From: Mycolicibacterium litorale
GTDB taxonomy: Bacteria; Actinomycetota; Actinomycetes; Mycobacteriales; Mycobacteriaceae
Direction: 5' to 3'
Assembly: GCF_010731695.1 (NCBI RefSeq)
Contig: NZ_AP022586.1
Span: 868,001-932,000 of the forward strand
DNA length: 64,000 nt
Part shown: positions 31,172-40,083 of the stretch, piece by piece
Layout of the letters: every line of letters begins with the position of its first letter
Numbering within the stretch: position 1 is the first letter of the stretch
The notes under the pieces: generated by a model
What the model was told of the DNA's origin: nothing
What the model saw: only the letters and a program-made list of their open reading frames with translations
Databases searched by the model: none
Translations under genes and position numbers: made by a program

Positions 31172-33100
31172 GTGGCCGGGCGGATTGCAGATCGCGACAT
31201 CGCGGCCATTCGTGAGCGCGTGCGTATCGAGGACGTCGTCGGCGACTACGTGCAGTTGCGCCGGGCCGGGGCCGATTCACTCAAGGGGCTGTGCCCGTTC
31301 CACGACGAGAAGTCGCCGTCGTTCCACGTCCGCCCCAACCACGGCCACTTCCACTGCTTCGGCTGCGGTGAGGGCGGCGACGTGTACGCGTTCGTCCAGA
31401 AGATCGAGCACGTCAGCTTCGTCGAATCGGTGGAGTTGCTCGCCGACCGCATCGGCTACACCGTCACCTACACCGGGGCGTCGAACACCAACGTGCAGCG
31501 TGACCGGGGCAGCCGCAGCCGGCTGATCGCCGCCAACGCCGCCGCGAGTGAGTTCTACGCCGAGGCGCTGTCCTCCGACGAGGCGGCGCCGGCCCGCCAG
31601 TACCTGATCGACCGCAATTTCGACGCGCAGGCGGCCGCGCGGTTCGGCTGCGGGTTCGCCCCGTCCGGCTGGGACAAGCTCACCAAACACCTGCTGCGCA
31701 AGGGATTCGAGTTCAAGGAGCTCGAGGCTGCCGGGCTGTCCCGCGAGGGCAAGCGGGGGCCGATGGACCGTTTCCACCGCAGGTTGCTGTGGCCGATCCG
31801 GGCCGCCGGGGGAGAGGTCATCGGGTTCGGCGCGCGGCGTATCTTCGACGACGATCCGATGGAGGCCAAGTACGTCAACACCCCCGAGACAGTGCTGTAC
31901 AAGAAGTCCTCGGTGCTGTTCGGGCTCGATCTGGCCAAACGCGATATCGCCAAGGGGCATCAGGCCGTCGTGGTCGAGGGCTACACCGACGTGATGGCGA
32001 TGCACCTGTCCGGGGTGACGACGGCGGTCGCGTCCTGTGGCACCGCATTCGGCGACGAGCACCTGTCGATGCTGCGGCGACTCATGATGGACGACAACTT
32101 CTTCCGCGGCGAGCTGATCTACGTCTTCGACGGCGACGCGGCGGGCCGGGCGGCCGCGATCAAGGCGTTCGAGGGTGAACAGAACCTGGCCGGGCAGTCG
32201 TTCGTCGCGGTGGCTGCAGAAGAGAAATTGGCCGGGATGGATCCGTGTGACATCCGGCTTCATTTCGGTGACGGGGCGCTGCGCGACCTGGTGGCGCGGC
32301 GAACGCCGTTGTTCGAGTTCGCGATCCGCACGGCGCTGGCCGAACACGACCTGGACAGCGCCGAGGGCCGGGTGAACGCGCTGCGCCGCTGCGTGCCGAT
32401 GGTGGCGCGGATCAAGGAGCCGATGCTGCGCGACGAGTACGCGCGCCGGCTCGCCGGCTGGGTCGGCTGGGCCGACGACGCCCAGGTGCTGACGCGGGTC
32501 CGCGAGGAGGCCCAGAAGCGTGGTCTGCCCGAGCGCGGGGGGCGCCGCCGCACGGCGGGGGAGCAGCCGCAGCCGCGACGGGCGCGCGCGCCGGAGGGCG
32601 TGCGGCCGGACCCGGCCGATCCGACGCTGTGGCCGCAGCGTGAGGCGCTCAAGTCGGCGCTGCAGTATCCGGCGTTGTCGGGTCCGGTCTTCGACGCGCT
32701 GACCGTCGAGAGCTTCACCCATCCCGGGTACCAGGCCGTGCGCGCGGCGATCGAGGCGGCGGGCGGCGCGTCGGCCGGCGTCTCGGGTTCCCAGTGGATC
32801 GAGGTGGTGCGCGAGCACACCGGCAGCCCGCAGGCGGCCAACCTGGTCAACGAGCTCAGCGTCGAGGCGATCCGCGTCGAGGACGACGAGAAGCTGCCCC
32901 GGTATGTGGGCGGGGTGCTGGCCCGGCTGCAGGAGGTGTGGGTGGGCCGCCAGATCGCCGAGGTGAAGTCGAAGCTGCAGCGGATGTCGCCGGTGGACCA
33001 GGGCGACGAGTACCACGCGCTGTTCGGCGACCTGGTGGCGATGGAGGCATACCGCCGCAGCCTGCTCGAACAGGCCAGCGGCGACGACATGACTGCGTGA
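31172..33100 (+). CDS. dnaG: DNA primase DnaG
   Basis: Synthesises RNA primers at the replication fork. The N-terminal CHC2 zinc domain has Cys41, His44, Cys62 and Cys65. The TOPRIM core has VVVEGYTDVMAMHLSGV and YVFDGDAAGRAA. The C-terminal helicase-binding region (about 460-640) is linked through an Arg/Pro-rich stretch (RGGRRRTAGEQPQPRRARAPEG). The length of 642 matches the mycobacterial enzyme. Confidence 0.96.
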   Translation: MAGRIADRDIAAIRERVRIEDVVGDYVQLRRAGADSLKGLCPFHDEKSPSFHVRPNHGHFHCFGCGEGGDVYAFVQKIEHVSFVESVELLADRIGYTVTYTGASNTNVQRDRGSRSRLIAANAAASEFYAEALSSDEAAPARQYLIDRNFDAQAAARFGCGFAPSGWDKLTKHLLRKGFEFKELEAAGLSREGKRGPMDRFHRRLLWPIRAAGGEVIGFGARRIFDDDPMEAKYVNTPETVLYKKSSVLFGLDLAKRDIAKGHQAVVVEGYTDVMAMHLSGVTTAVASCGTAFGDEHLSMLRRLMMDDNFFRGELIYVFDGDAAGRAAAIKAFEGEQNLAGQSFVAVAAEEKLAGMDPCDIRLHFGDGALRDLVARRTPLFEFAIRTALAEHDLDSAEGRVNALRRCVPMVARIKEPMLRDEYARRLAGWVGWADDAQVLTRVREEAQKRGLPERGGRRRTAGEQPQPRRARAPEGVRPDPADPTLWPQREALKSALQYPALSGPVFDALTVESFTHPGYQAVRAAIEAAGGASAGVSGSQWIEVVREHTGSPQAANLVNELSVEAIRVEDDEKLPRYVGGVLARLQEVWVGRQIAEVKSKLQRMSPVDQGDEYHALFGDLVAMEAYRRSLLEQASGDDMTA

Positions 33101-33169
33101 GGGCGTGTAACGCGATATGGTGAGCGCGCTATACACCCGTTGGGGGAACGGCGAGGGAAGGCAGCTTCT

Positions 33170-33463
33170 GTGGCAACCATGATTCGGATCCGGCGCTCCG
33201 TCGCGATCGGCGCATTCGCCGCGGCCGCGGTGGCCGCGCCGGTGGCCGCCGCGCTGACCTCCGCCCCTGAGCAGGCAACGCAGGCCGGTCCCGCGTGCCT
33301 GGCATGGTTCGGCAACAAGGACGACGGCAAGTGCCTGTCCTACTCGAACGGCAACGGCGTTGCCGTCGGGACACCCGAGGTCGCTTTCGGCGGAAACGGG
33401 ATCGGGATCAGCACGGGTCCACTGCTGCCCGGCACGACCATCGACCGGGGCATCGGCAACTAG
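33170..33463 (+). CDS. Small exported mycobacterial protein (possibly DUF7155)
   Basis: A 97-residue protein with a signal peptide (IRRSVAIGAFAAAAVAAPVAAALTSA). The mature part has two cysteines (ACLAWFGNKDDGKCLSYSNGNG) that may form a disulfide, followed by a Gly-rich GNGIGISTGPLLPGTTIDRGIGN tail. GTG 33170 is chosen because GAGGGAAGG lies about 9 bases upstream; the ATG at 33179 is too far from it. The family is common in mycobacteria, and I recall the label DUF7155 without certainty. Function unknown. TATACA at 33130 could be its -10. Confidence 0.75.
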   Translation: MATMIRIRRSVAIGAFAAAAVAAPVAAALTSAPEQATQAGPACLAWFGNKDDGKCLSYSNGNGVAVGTPEVAFGGNGIGISTGPLLPGTTIDRGIGN

Positions 33464-33476
33464 CCGTCCCCGCGCC

Positions 33477-33767
33477 TCACTTCTCGGTCTGCGCCTCGGG
33501 GTGCAGCACCGTGGTCTTCTCGTCGATCGGCGTCAGCGTGGTCAGCTGCGGATCCGGCGACACTCGCTCGGCGATCTTGCGTCGGGACGTATCGATGACC
33601 GCTCTGGCGGCCGGGCTGCTGGTCACCGCGCGATACGTGCCCGCGATCTGCTCGTAGCGGCGCCGGCCTGCCTTGGTGCCCAACACATATCCGACGGCCA
33701 TCACGGCCACATACCCGATCACGAAGGCCCTTCCACTCGACGGTGCGTGCCTCCCATCCTGCCTCAT
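33477..33767 (-). CDS. Small membrane-anchored conserved protein (Rv2342-like)
   Basis: A 96-residue protein with one N-terminal hydrophobic helix (AFVIGYVAVMAVGYVLGTKAGRRRYEQI). The helix followed by a Gly-x-x-x-Gly-Arg-Arg-Arg anchor is reminiscent of YtxH-like proteins. The rest is a polar cytoplasmic tail (AVIDTSRRKIAERVSPDPQLTTL). ATG 33767 is preferred; an open frame continues to 33833. It occupies the position of Rv2342 between dnaG and tRNA-Asn. Function unknown. Confidence 0.7.
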   Translation of the reverse strand: MRQDGRHAPSSGRAFVIGYVAVMAVGYVLGTKAGRRRYEQIAGTYRAVTSSPAARAVIDTSRRKIAERVSPDPQLTTLTPIDEKTTVLHPEAQTEK

Positions 33768-33799
33768 GTCGGGCGGTTCACGCCGGGCCGGGGAGCGCG

Positions 33800-33830
33800 T
33801 TGGCGGCGGCGCCGGTCCATAGGCTAGAGT
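33800..33830 (+). promoter_or_regulatory. Probable tRNA-Asn promoter
   Basis: TTGGCG (33800-33805) and TAGAGT (33825-33830) lie 19 bases apart and about 43 bases before the mature tRNA 5' end. The leader contains TCCGCG...CGCGGA, which can form a hairpin. Confidence 0.4.
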
Positions 33831-33872
33831 CATCCCTCGGTCCGCGCGGAAAGCTCACGCGGACAACCGCAG

Positions 33873-33945
<73 letters not shown>

Positions 33946-33950
33946 CCCAT

Positions 33951-33974
33951 CACACGCCGGGAAGCCGGCGTGTG
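33951..33974. terminator. Hairpin terminator between tRNA-Asn and nmtR
   Basis: A perfect 10-base stem, CACACGCCGG with CCGGCGTGTG, around GAAG, starting 6 bases after the tRNA. A second hairpin (CACCGCC/GGCGGTG, 33977-33997) overlaps the nmtR stop. Together they can end both convergent transcripts. Confidence 0.75.
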
Positions 33975-33987
33975 CTCACCGCCCGTT

Positions 33988-34341
33988 TCAGGCGGTGGTG
34001 TCCCGGGCGCCCATCCGCAGATGTTCGATGTGATAGATCGCCTCGTCCAGTAACTGCGCGACGTGGGTGTCGTAGAGCCGGTAGACGATGTTGCGGCCGG
34101 ACCGATCGCCGGTGACCAGCCCGAGCGCGCGCAGCAGCCGCAGCTGATGCGAGACCGCGGGCTGTTCCATCCCGACCGCGGCGGACAGGTCGGTGACCGT
34201 GCACGGTGACTGACGCAGCCGCGTCAGGATCAGCAGTCGATTGGGCGAGGCGAGCGCCTGCAGCGTCTCGGCGACCTTCAGGGCCGACGCCGCGTCGAGC
34301 GTCGCGGGTGGCGTTGCCCGGCCCTCGACGCCATGTCCCAT
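33988..34341 (-). CDS. nmtR: NmtR-like nickel/cobalt-sensing ArsR repressor
   Basis: A 117-residue winged-helix repressor. The N-terminus MGHGVEGR is the same as I remember for M. tuberculosis NmtR, where Gly2-His3 contribute to nickel binding. The recognition helix lies in VTDLSAAVGMEQPAVSHQLRLLR. The alpha5 ligands Asp91, His93, His104 and His107 are present at exactly the NmtR positions, but the C-terminal His109 is Arg and there is no His116. It is divergent from a CtpJ-type ATPase with a 20-base perfect palindrome between them, so it should repress the exporter until Ni or Co binds. Confidence 0.9.
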   Translation of the reverse strand: MGHGVEGRATPPATLDAASALKVAETLQALASPNRLLILTRLRQSPCTVTDLSAAVGMEQPAVSHQLRLLRALGLVTGDRSGRNIVYRLYDTHVAQLLDEAIYHIEHLRMGARDTTA

Positions 34342-34380
34342 AAGCAGTCATTCAAGCACAGCCGCCGACGAGGATATGAC

Positions 34381-34400
34381 ACATGTAGAGTTCTACATGT
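34381..34400. promoter_or_regulatory. NmtR operator-like palindrome
   Basis: Perfect 9-2-9 inverted repeat ACATGTAGA-gt-TCTACATGT in the A/T-rich spacer between nmtR and the P-type ATPase gene, 42 bases before the ATPase ATG. Size and symmetry fit ArsR/NmtR operators. Confidence 0.65.
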
Positions 34401-34442
34401 ATATATCTGTACATCCCGTTCCCGTCGGCAGAAGAGGCAGCG

Positions 34443-36407
34443 ATGACCCTGACCACGTTCGCACCGCCCGGCGACGTCGCTGTGACACGAGCTCGGCGAC
34501 CGCTCAGCGGGCTGTGGTCGGTGGCGTCGGTGCGCTGGGCGGCGCTGGCGCTGGCGTTGTTCTCGGGCGGGCTGGCCGCACAGCTGGCCGGCGCGCCGCC
34601 GCCGGTGTGGTGGACCCTCTACCTGGCCTGCTACGCCGCGGGCGGCTGGGCGCCGGCGTGGGAGGGGCTGCAGGCGCTGCGCGCCAGGAACCTCGACGTG
34701 GACCTGCTCATGGTGGTGGCCGCGATCGGCGCCGCCTCGATCGGGCAGATCTTCGACGGGGCGCTGCTGATCATCATCTTCGCCACCTCGGGCGCGCTCG
34801 AGGACGTGGCGACCAGGCGCACGCAGGACTCGGTCAACGGGCTGCTCGACCTGGCGCCGGAGCGGGCGGTGATCGTCGACACCGACGGTGCCGAGCGCAC
34901 CGTGCTCGCCCGGGACGTGCGCGCGGGGGACGTGGTGGTGGTGCGGCCCGGCGAGCGGGTCTCGGCCGACGGCGTCGTGGTGGGCGGCGCATCCGACGTG
35001 GACCAGTCGTCGATCACCGGCGAACCGCTGCCGGTCGCCAAGAACGTCGACGACGAGGTCTTCGCGGGCACCCTCAACGGGTCCGGTGCACTGCGCATCT
35101 CGGTGACCCGCGACGCCTCGGAGACGGTGGTGGCCCGCATCGTCGCCCTGGTCGCCGAGGCGTCGGCGACCAAGGCTCAGACGCAGTTGTTCATCGAGAA
35201 GGTCGAGCAGCGGTACTCGGTGGTGGTCGTGGCGGCGACCCTGGCGCTGTTCGCGATCCCGCTCCTCGCGGGGGCGGACCTGCAGTCGACGCTGCTGCGC
35301 GCGATGACGTTCATGATCGTTGCGTCGCCGTGTGCGGTGGTGCTCGCGACCATGCCGCCCCTGCTGTGCGCCATCGCCAACGCCGGGCGCCACGGCGTCC
35401 TCGTGAAGTCGGCGGTGGCGATGGAACGCCTGGCGGACACCACCACCGTCGCGCTGGACAAGACGGGCACCCTGACGACCGGCAGCCCGCAACTCACCGG
35501 CATCGTCGCCCTGCGGCCCGACCGGATGGGGGCCGACGCTGTCCTCGCGCTCGCCGCCGGCGCGGAGACCGGCAGCGAGCACCCACTCGGGCGCGCCGTC
35601 GTCGCCGCCGCCCGCGAACGCGGGCTGACCATCGGGGCCGCCGAGGACTTCCACGCGCTGCCGGGCAGGGGGGTCCGTGCCCGCGTCGGCGACCGGCGCG
35701 TCGAGGTCGCGAGCCCAAAGGGGTTGTCCGGACAGCGGATTGCGGCCGTGACCGCGGCCGAGGCGCGCGGCGGCACCGCGGTCCTCGTCGTGGTCGACGG
35801 CGAACCCGCCGGCGTCATGGAACTGCACGACCGCACACGACCGGACGCCGCGGCGGCCGTGCAGGCGATGGCGGCGATGACCAACGCCGGCCCCGTCCTG
35901 CTCACCGGTGACAACCGAGCGGCCGCGACCCACCTCGGCGGGACCGTCGGCATCGACGACGTCCGTGCCGAACTGCTGCCCGAGGACAAGGTCGGTGCGG
36001 TGGCCGCGCTTCAACGCGACGGGCAGCGCGTCCTGGTCGTCGGCGACGGGGTGAACGACGCACCGGCGATGGCGGCGGCGGACGTCGCCGTCGCGATGGG
36101 CCGATCCGGTGCCGACCTCACCCTCGACACCGCCGACGTGGTCACGGTGCGCGACGATCTCGCGGCCATCCCGGCAGTCATCGCCCTGGCCCGGCGGGCC
36201 CGCCGGATCGTCAAGGCCAACCTCGTCATCGCCGCCAGCGCCATCTGCGTGCTCGTCGTCTGGGACCTCTTCGGACACCTGCCGTTACCGCTCGGCGTGG
36301 CCGGACACGAGGGTTCGACGATCCTTGTCGCGCTGAACGGCTTACGGCTGCTGACGAATCGGGCGTGGCGGCGCGCCGCGATGCCTCAGAGGCCCAGCGG
36401 CGGCTGA
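34443..36407 (+). CDS. ctpJ: CtpJ-type P1B-4 metal-exporting ATPase
   Basis: A 654-residue inner-membrane P-type ATPase predicted to export Co2+ or Ni2+. It has no N-terminal heavy-metal-binding domain. Key motifs: the actuator SSITGEPLPV, the membrane metal site SPC at 295-297, phosphorylated Asp339 in DKTGTLT, HP dipeptide in GSEHPLGRA, GDGVNDAPA, and HEGST (His622) in the last helices. SPC plus HEGxT defines the P1B-4 group. The start ATG has AGAGG about 6 bases upstream. Divergent NmtR and the palindromic operator give a self-contained metal-resistance module. CtpD is the other mycobacterial P1B-4 enzyme; the NmtR linkage favours CtpJ. Confidence 0.88.
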   Translation: MTLTTFAPPGDVAVTRARRPLSGLWSVASVRWAALALALFSGGLAAQLAGAPPPVWWTLYLACYAAGGWAPAWEGLQALRARNLDVDLLMVVAAIGAASIGQIFDGALLIIIFATSGALEDVATRRTQDSVNGLLDLAPERAVIVDTDGAERTVLARDVRAGDVVVVRPGERVSADGVVVGGASDVDQSSITGEPLPVAKNVDDEVFAGTLNGSGALRISVTRDASETVVARIVALVAEASATKAQTQLFIEKVEQRYSVVVVAATLALFAIPLLAGADLQSTLLRAMTFMIVASPCAVVLATMPPLLCAIANAGRHGVLVKSAVAMERLADTTTVALDKTGTLTTGSPQLTGIVALRPDRMGADAVLALAAGAETGSEHPLGRAVVAAARERGLTIGAAEDFHALPGRGVRARVGDRRVEVASPKGLSGQRIAAVTAAEARGGTAVLVVVDGEPAGVMELHDRTRPDAAAAVQAMAAMTNAGPVLLTGDNRAAATHLGGTVGIDDVRAELLPEDKVGAVAALQRDGQRVLVVGDGVNDAPAMAAADVAVAMGRSGADLTLDTADVVTVRDDLAAIPAVIALARRARRIVKANLVIAASAICVLVVWDLFGHLPLPLGVAGHEGSTILVALNGLRLLTNRAWRRAAMPQRPSGG

Positions 36408-36745
36408 CCCGGGCCCTGGCCCCGCTGCGGCTGGCCGGCCTGCTGCTGTTTGGCAGCCTGCGCCAGTGCGCTCATGATCGGGTTGGCGGCCGCGACCATC
36501 TGGCGCCGCTCCTCGTCGGACATCTCGTAGAACGCCCACACCCCCCAGGCGGCGGGGCGGACGTAGAGCGTCACTTCCTGGCGGTTCGCGCCGAAGACGG
36601 CGGGCACCGGGACGACCCGGTCCAGCGTCGCGGCGCTGGACATCTCCTCGGCCAGCTTCTGCCTGTCGGCCGACTCGGCCAGCTCATACATCAGCGACTG
36701 GCCGAGCTTGCTGGGCGGTCCTTGCATCGCCAGGAACCACGCCAT
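36386..36745 (-). CDS. Conserved hypothetical protein with Gln-rich tail
   Basis: A 119-residue protein starting MAWFLAMQGPPSKLGQSLMYE, with AAWGVWAFYEMSDEERRQMVAAA in the middle and a Gln/Gly/Pro-rich end (AKQQQAGQPQRGQGPGQPP). No signal peptide. The ATG has AAGGAG 6 bases upstream. The 3' end overlaps the convergent ATPase gene by 22 bases. I do not recognise a characterised family. Confidence 0.7.
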   Translation of the reverse strand: MAWFLAMQGPPSKLGQSLMYELAESADRQKLAEEMSSAATLDRVVPVPAVFGANRQEVTLYVRPAAWGVWAFYEMSDEERRQMVAAANPIMSALAQAAKQQQAGQPQRGQGPGQPPLGL

Positions 36746-36823
36746 CGGTACTCCTTCGATCGGGGATGTGTCGTGCGTCAGCGTAGGAGATCGGCCGAGG
36801 GCACGGATGCGTAGGCTCGACAC

Positions 36824-37312
36824 ATGCGGCTGGTCCTGGCAGTGCTCGTGTCCGCAGGTCTCCTCACGGCGGGATGCGGGTGGAGTCCGCCCGGTGCGGC
36901 GCCCCCGAAGCCCGATACGTGCACACCGGCGGACGGGCCGACCCCCGACACCGTGCAGCGGGCGATCAGCGGGACGCCACCGGCCGCGCCCGGGGCCACC
37001 TGGACCGAGGTGGCCAACGGGCACACCTCCGACTGCCGGTTGTACTGGGTGCAGATCGGTCCGACGGCCCCGCAGCCCGACAGCCCACAGCAGGTGCTCT
37101 TCTTCTCCGGCAACACCCCACTGGGCCCGGCCACCCCGGAGCCGCGGCCGTACATCTCGGTGCTGACCGGCGGTGAAGACACGGTGCAGGTGCAGTACCA
37201 GTGGCGACAGGGCGACGAAGCTCCCTGCTGCCCAACAGGTATCGGCACGGTGCGGTTCCGCGTCGGGCAGGACGGCAAGCTCGAGGCCGTCGACCCGATC
37301 CCGAACAGCTAG
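36824..37312 (+). CDS. LppP/LprE-family lipoprotein
   Basis: A 162-residue predicted lipoprotein with signal MRLVLAVLVSAGLLTAGC; the LTAGC lipobox makes Cys18 the lipidated residue. The mature part (CTPADGPTPDTVQRAISGTPP, DCRLYWVQIGP, PQQVLFFSGNTPLG, VQVQYQWRQGDEAPCCPTGIGTVRFR) looks like the LppP/LprE lipoprotein family of mycobacteria. TAGGCT at 36812 lies 6 bases before the ATG, so the mRNA may be leaderless. The 3' end overlaps the convergent acyl-CoA dehydrogenase by 4 bases. Confidence 0.85.
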   Translation: MRLVLAVLVSAGLLTAGCGWSPPGAAPPKPDTCTPADGPTPDTVQRAISGTPPAAPGATWTEVANGHTSDCRLYWVQIGPTAPQPDSPQQVLFFSGNTPLGPATPEPRPYISVLTGGEDTVQVQYQWRQGDEAPCCPTGIGTVRFRVGQDGKLEAVDPIPNS

Positions 37313-39246
37313 GCGGGCTCCGGCGACAGCAGCTCCTTCGGGTCCATCATCGCCGCGTACCGCAGCTGCTCGGGAACCCCGAAGCCGTCGACGAGCAACT
37401 CCGCGTACGGCCGCAGCGAGCGGCAGCGCTCGTTGATGCCGCGGGTGACGGCCTTGGCGCGTTCGGTGGACAGGAAGCGGTGCTCGATGAACCACGCCTT
37501 GTCGCCTTCGATCACCGTCAGCGCGAACAGGTCGCAGACCATGCCGAGGATGCGCTTGGCCTCCTCGTCCGGGCAGGCGTCGATGCCGGCGACGAACGCC
37601 TCGAGGACGATTCGGTCGATGTGGGCCTGCGCGGTGTGCAGCACGTGGTCCTGCACGGAGTTGAACGCGTCGAACGCCGACATCTCCTTGGACTTGCTCT
37701 GCAAGCGGCGGGCCACCGAGGACAGCAGGTACTCCTCGCGGTCCTCGAACATCTGGACCTGGGTGCCGCGGTTGAACAGGCTGCCCTCTTCCTCGTTGTC
37801 CTGGCGGGTGTCGAGGATGGTCTGCATGATGGTCTCTGCCGCAGTGCGTTTCATCACGCGGGTGCCGACGGTGTTGGCGGCGAAGCGCACCCACTCGACC
37901 GGGCTCATACCCTTGACGTCGTCGGCGTAGGCGGTCAGCAGCTCCTTGGCCACCAGCTGCGTCAGCACGTGGTTGTCACCCTCGAACGTGGTGAACACGT
38001 CGATGTCGCCACGCAGACCGATCAGCCGATTCTCGGCGAGATAGCCTGCGCCGCCGCAGGCTTCGCGCGCCTCCTGGATCGAGCGGCTGGCGTGCCAGGT
38101 GTTGGCCGCCTTGAGGCCCGCCGCACGCGCCTCGAGTTCGCGCTGCTCTTCGGCGTCCGGATCGTCGGCGGTCTGCAGCTCGTGACACTTCGCGACCAGC
38201 TCGTTCTGCGCGAACTGCAGCGCATACGAACGGGCGATCAGGGGCAGCAACCGGCGCTGGTGGACCAGGTAGTCCATGATCAGCACCTCATCGCCGTCGG
38301 GCGCCGCGAACTGCTTGCGCTGCAACGCATATCGGGTGGCGATGTCCAGGGCGACGCGGGCCGCCGCGGCGCCGCTGCCGCCGACGGTGACGCGGCCGCG
38401 GATCAGGGTGCCCAGCATCGTGAAGAAGCGCCGGTTGGGGTTGTCGATCGGCGAGGTGTAGGTGCCGTCCTCGCTGACGTCGCCGTAGCGGTTGAGCAGG
38501 TTCTCCCGCGGCACCCGGACGTTGTCGAACACGATGCGGCCGTTGTCGACACCGGGCAGGCCGCCCTTGTAGTCGCAGTCGCTCGTGGTGACCCCGGGCA
38601 GGTCGTTGCCGTCCTCGTCGCGGATCGGGACCAGCACGCAGTGCACACCGTGGTGCACGGGCTCGCCGTCCACGTGGGTGATCAGCTGCGCGAAGACCGC
38701 GGCCATCCGCGCGGTCTGCGCCGCACCGCCGATGTAGTCCTTGCGGGCGGTCGGGGTGGGGGAGTTGACGACGAACTCCTGGGTGGCCGGATCGTAGGTG
38801 GCCGTGGTCTCCAGGGACTGCACGTCGCTGCCGTGACCGGTCTCGGTCATGGCGAAACAGCCGAGCAGATCGCAGTCGATGATCCGCCGGACGTACTGTT
38901 CGTGGTGGCGCTCGGTGCCCAGGTTCTCGACCGCGCCGCCGAACAGGCCCCACTGCACGCCGGCCTTGACCATCAGCGAGAGATCGCTCATCGCCAGCAT
39001 CTCGATCTGGGTGATCGCGGCGCCCACGTCACCGTTGCCGCCGTGCTCCTTGGCGAAGCCGTCCTCTGCGGCGCCCATCGCCGCCATGATCCGCAACTGT
39101 TCGTTGACCTTCGTGCGGGCGATGACGGTGTTGGGGGTGTAATGCGGTTTGAAGACCTCGTCGGACAGCCTGTCCCGCATGGCGTTCTTCACGTCGCGCC
39201 AACGGCCGTCGAGGGCGTTGCGCAGATGCTCCGCAGTGGTGGTCAT
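37309..39246 (-). CDS. Acyl-CoA dehydrogenase/oxidase family protein
   Basis: A 645-residue flavoenzyme-like protein, longer than ordinary acyl-CoA dehydrogenases (about 400) and close to acyl-CoA oxidase size. FAD/substrate motifs include LLGCFAMTETGHGSDVQSLET and the middle beta domain with NPNRRFFTMLGTLIRGRVTVGGS. The C-terminal helical half contains EACGGAGYLAENRLIGLRGDIDVFTTFEGDNHVL, which supplies the usual catalytic-acid region. Likely role: first oxidation step in fatty acid or lipid side-chain breakdown. ATG 39246 (MTTTAEHLRNAL) is preferred; 39270 is possible. Confidence 0.85.
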   Translation of the reverse strand: MTTTAEHLRNALDGRWRDVKNAMRDRLSDEVFKPHYTPNTVIARTKVNEQLRIMAAMGAAEDGFAKEHGGNGDVGAAITQIEMLAMSDLSLMVKAGVQWGLFGGAVENLGTERHHEQYVRRIIDCDLLGCFAMTETGHGSDVQSLETTATYDPATQEFVVNSPTPTARKDYIGGAAQTARMAAVFAQLITHVDGEPVHHGVHCVLVPIRDEDGNDLPGVTTSDCDYKGGLPGVDNGRIVFDNVRVPRENLLNRYGDVSEDGTYTSPIDNPNRRFFTMLGTLIRGRVTVGGSGAAAARVALDIATRYALQRKQFAAPDGDEVLIMDYLVHQRRLLPLIARSYALQFAQNELVAKCHELQTADDPDAEEQRELEARAAGLKAANTWHASRSIQEAREACGGAGYLAENRLIGLRGDIDVFTTFEGDNHVLTQLVAKELLTAYADDVKGMSPVEWVRFAANTVGTRVMKRTAAETIMQTILDTRQDNEEEGSLFNRGTQVQMFEDREEYLLSSVARRLQSKSKEMSAFDAFNSVQDHVLHTAQAHIDRIVLEAFVAGIDACPDEEAKRILGMVCDLFALTVIEGDKAWFIEHRFLSTERAKAVTRGINERCRSLRPYAELLVDGFGVPEQLRYAAMMDPKELLSPEPA

Positions 39247-39346
39247 ACCTGACGGTAACCCGCTATCCATTCCACGAAACTGTGATGTGACAAACCCAGG
39301 TCAACCTATGTTGTCCGGGCCGCGCGCCGGGGCGTTGAATCGAGTC

Positions 39347-40081
39347 ATGACCCAGGAGGACCGGCCCGCAGGCGTCCGGACGTGGCGGCCGCACGAATTC
39401 GACCATCGGCACGGTGACGTCAGCGGCGGCTGGCTGCGTGCCGCCACCTTCGGTGCGATGGACGGCCTGGTGTCCAACACCGCGCTGATCGCCGGCATCG
39501 GGGCGGCCGCCGATGCGCACGCGGTGATCGTCGGCGGATTCGCCGGGCTGGTCGCAGGCGCGTTCTCCATGGCGCTGGGCGAGTACACCTCGGTGCGCAC
39601 CGCCAACGAGCAGATCGAGTCGGAGGTCTCGGTGGAGCGGCGCGCCTTCCGGATGCATCCGCAGGCCGAGCGCGCCGAGCTGGTCGACATGCTGATGAAC
39701 ATGGGTTTGGCGCGCCCCACCGCCGAACAGGCCACCGAGGAGATCCACCGCGACGAGAAGCGCGCCGTGAACTTCCACCTCGTCCAGGAGATCGGTGTCG
39801 ACCCCGACGAGAAGCCATCGCCCTACATCGCGGCGATCTCGTCGTTCCTGATGTTCGCGATCGGCGCGCTCATCCCGCTCCTGCCGTACGTCCTGGGCTT
39901 CGAATCCCTGTGGGCGGGGCTGCTGTGCGGTGGCCTCGGGCTGATGGTCGCCGGTGGGGTCGCCTCACGGTTCACCCGTAAACCGCTGTGGTCGGCGTCG
40001 GCCCGCCAGTTGGTGCTCGGCGCGCTGGCGATCGCCGCGACCTACGGAGTGGGTTTGCTGATCGGCACCACTGTCACCTGA
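39347..40081 (+). CDS. VIT1/CCC1-family iron/manganese transporter
   Basis: A 244-residue inner-membrane protein of the vacuolar iron transporter family. It has the helix 1 signature WLRAATFGAMDGLVSNTALIAG, the GAFSMALGEYTSVRTANEQIESEV segment, a long charged cytoplasmic loop rich in Glu (about 85-150) that in relatives binds metal, and three more helices ending YGVGLLIGTTVT. Expected to move Fe2+ or Mn2+ out of the cytosol. The ATG 39347 is the first supported start. Only 2 bases separate its end from the convergent MFS gene. Confidence 0.85.
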   Translation: MTQEDRPAGVRTWRPHEFDHRHGDVSGGWLRAATFGAMDGLVSNTALIAGIGAAADAHAVIVGGFAGLVAGAFSMALGEYTSVRTANEQIESEVSVERRAFRMHPQAERAELVDMLMNMGLARPTAEQATEEIHRDEKRAVNFHLVQEIGVDPDEKPSPYIAAISSFLMFAIGALIPLLPYVLGFESLWAGLLCGGLGLMVAGGVASRFTRKPLWSASARQLVLGALAIAATYGVGLLIGTTVT

Positions 40082-40083
40082 AC

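Noticed and set aside
34241..35911. Plus-strand frame overlapping nmtR and ctpJ in another phase
   Set aside because: Arg/Gly/Ala-rich shadow of ctpJ; the P-type ATPase motifs are in the other frame.
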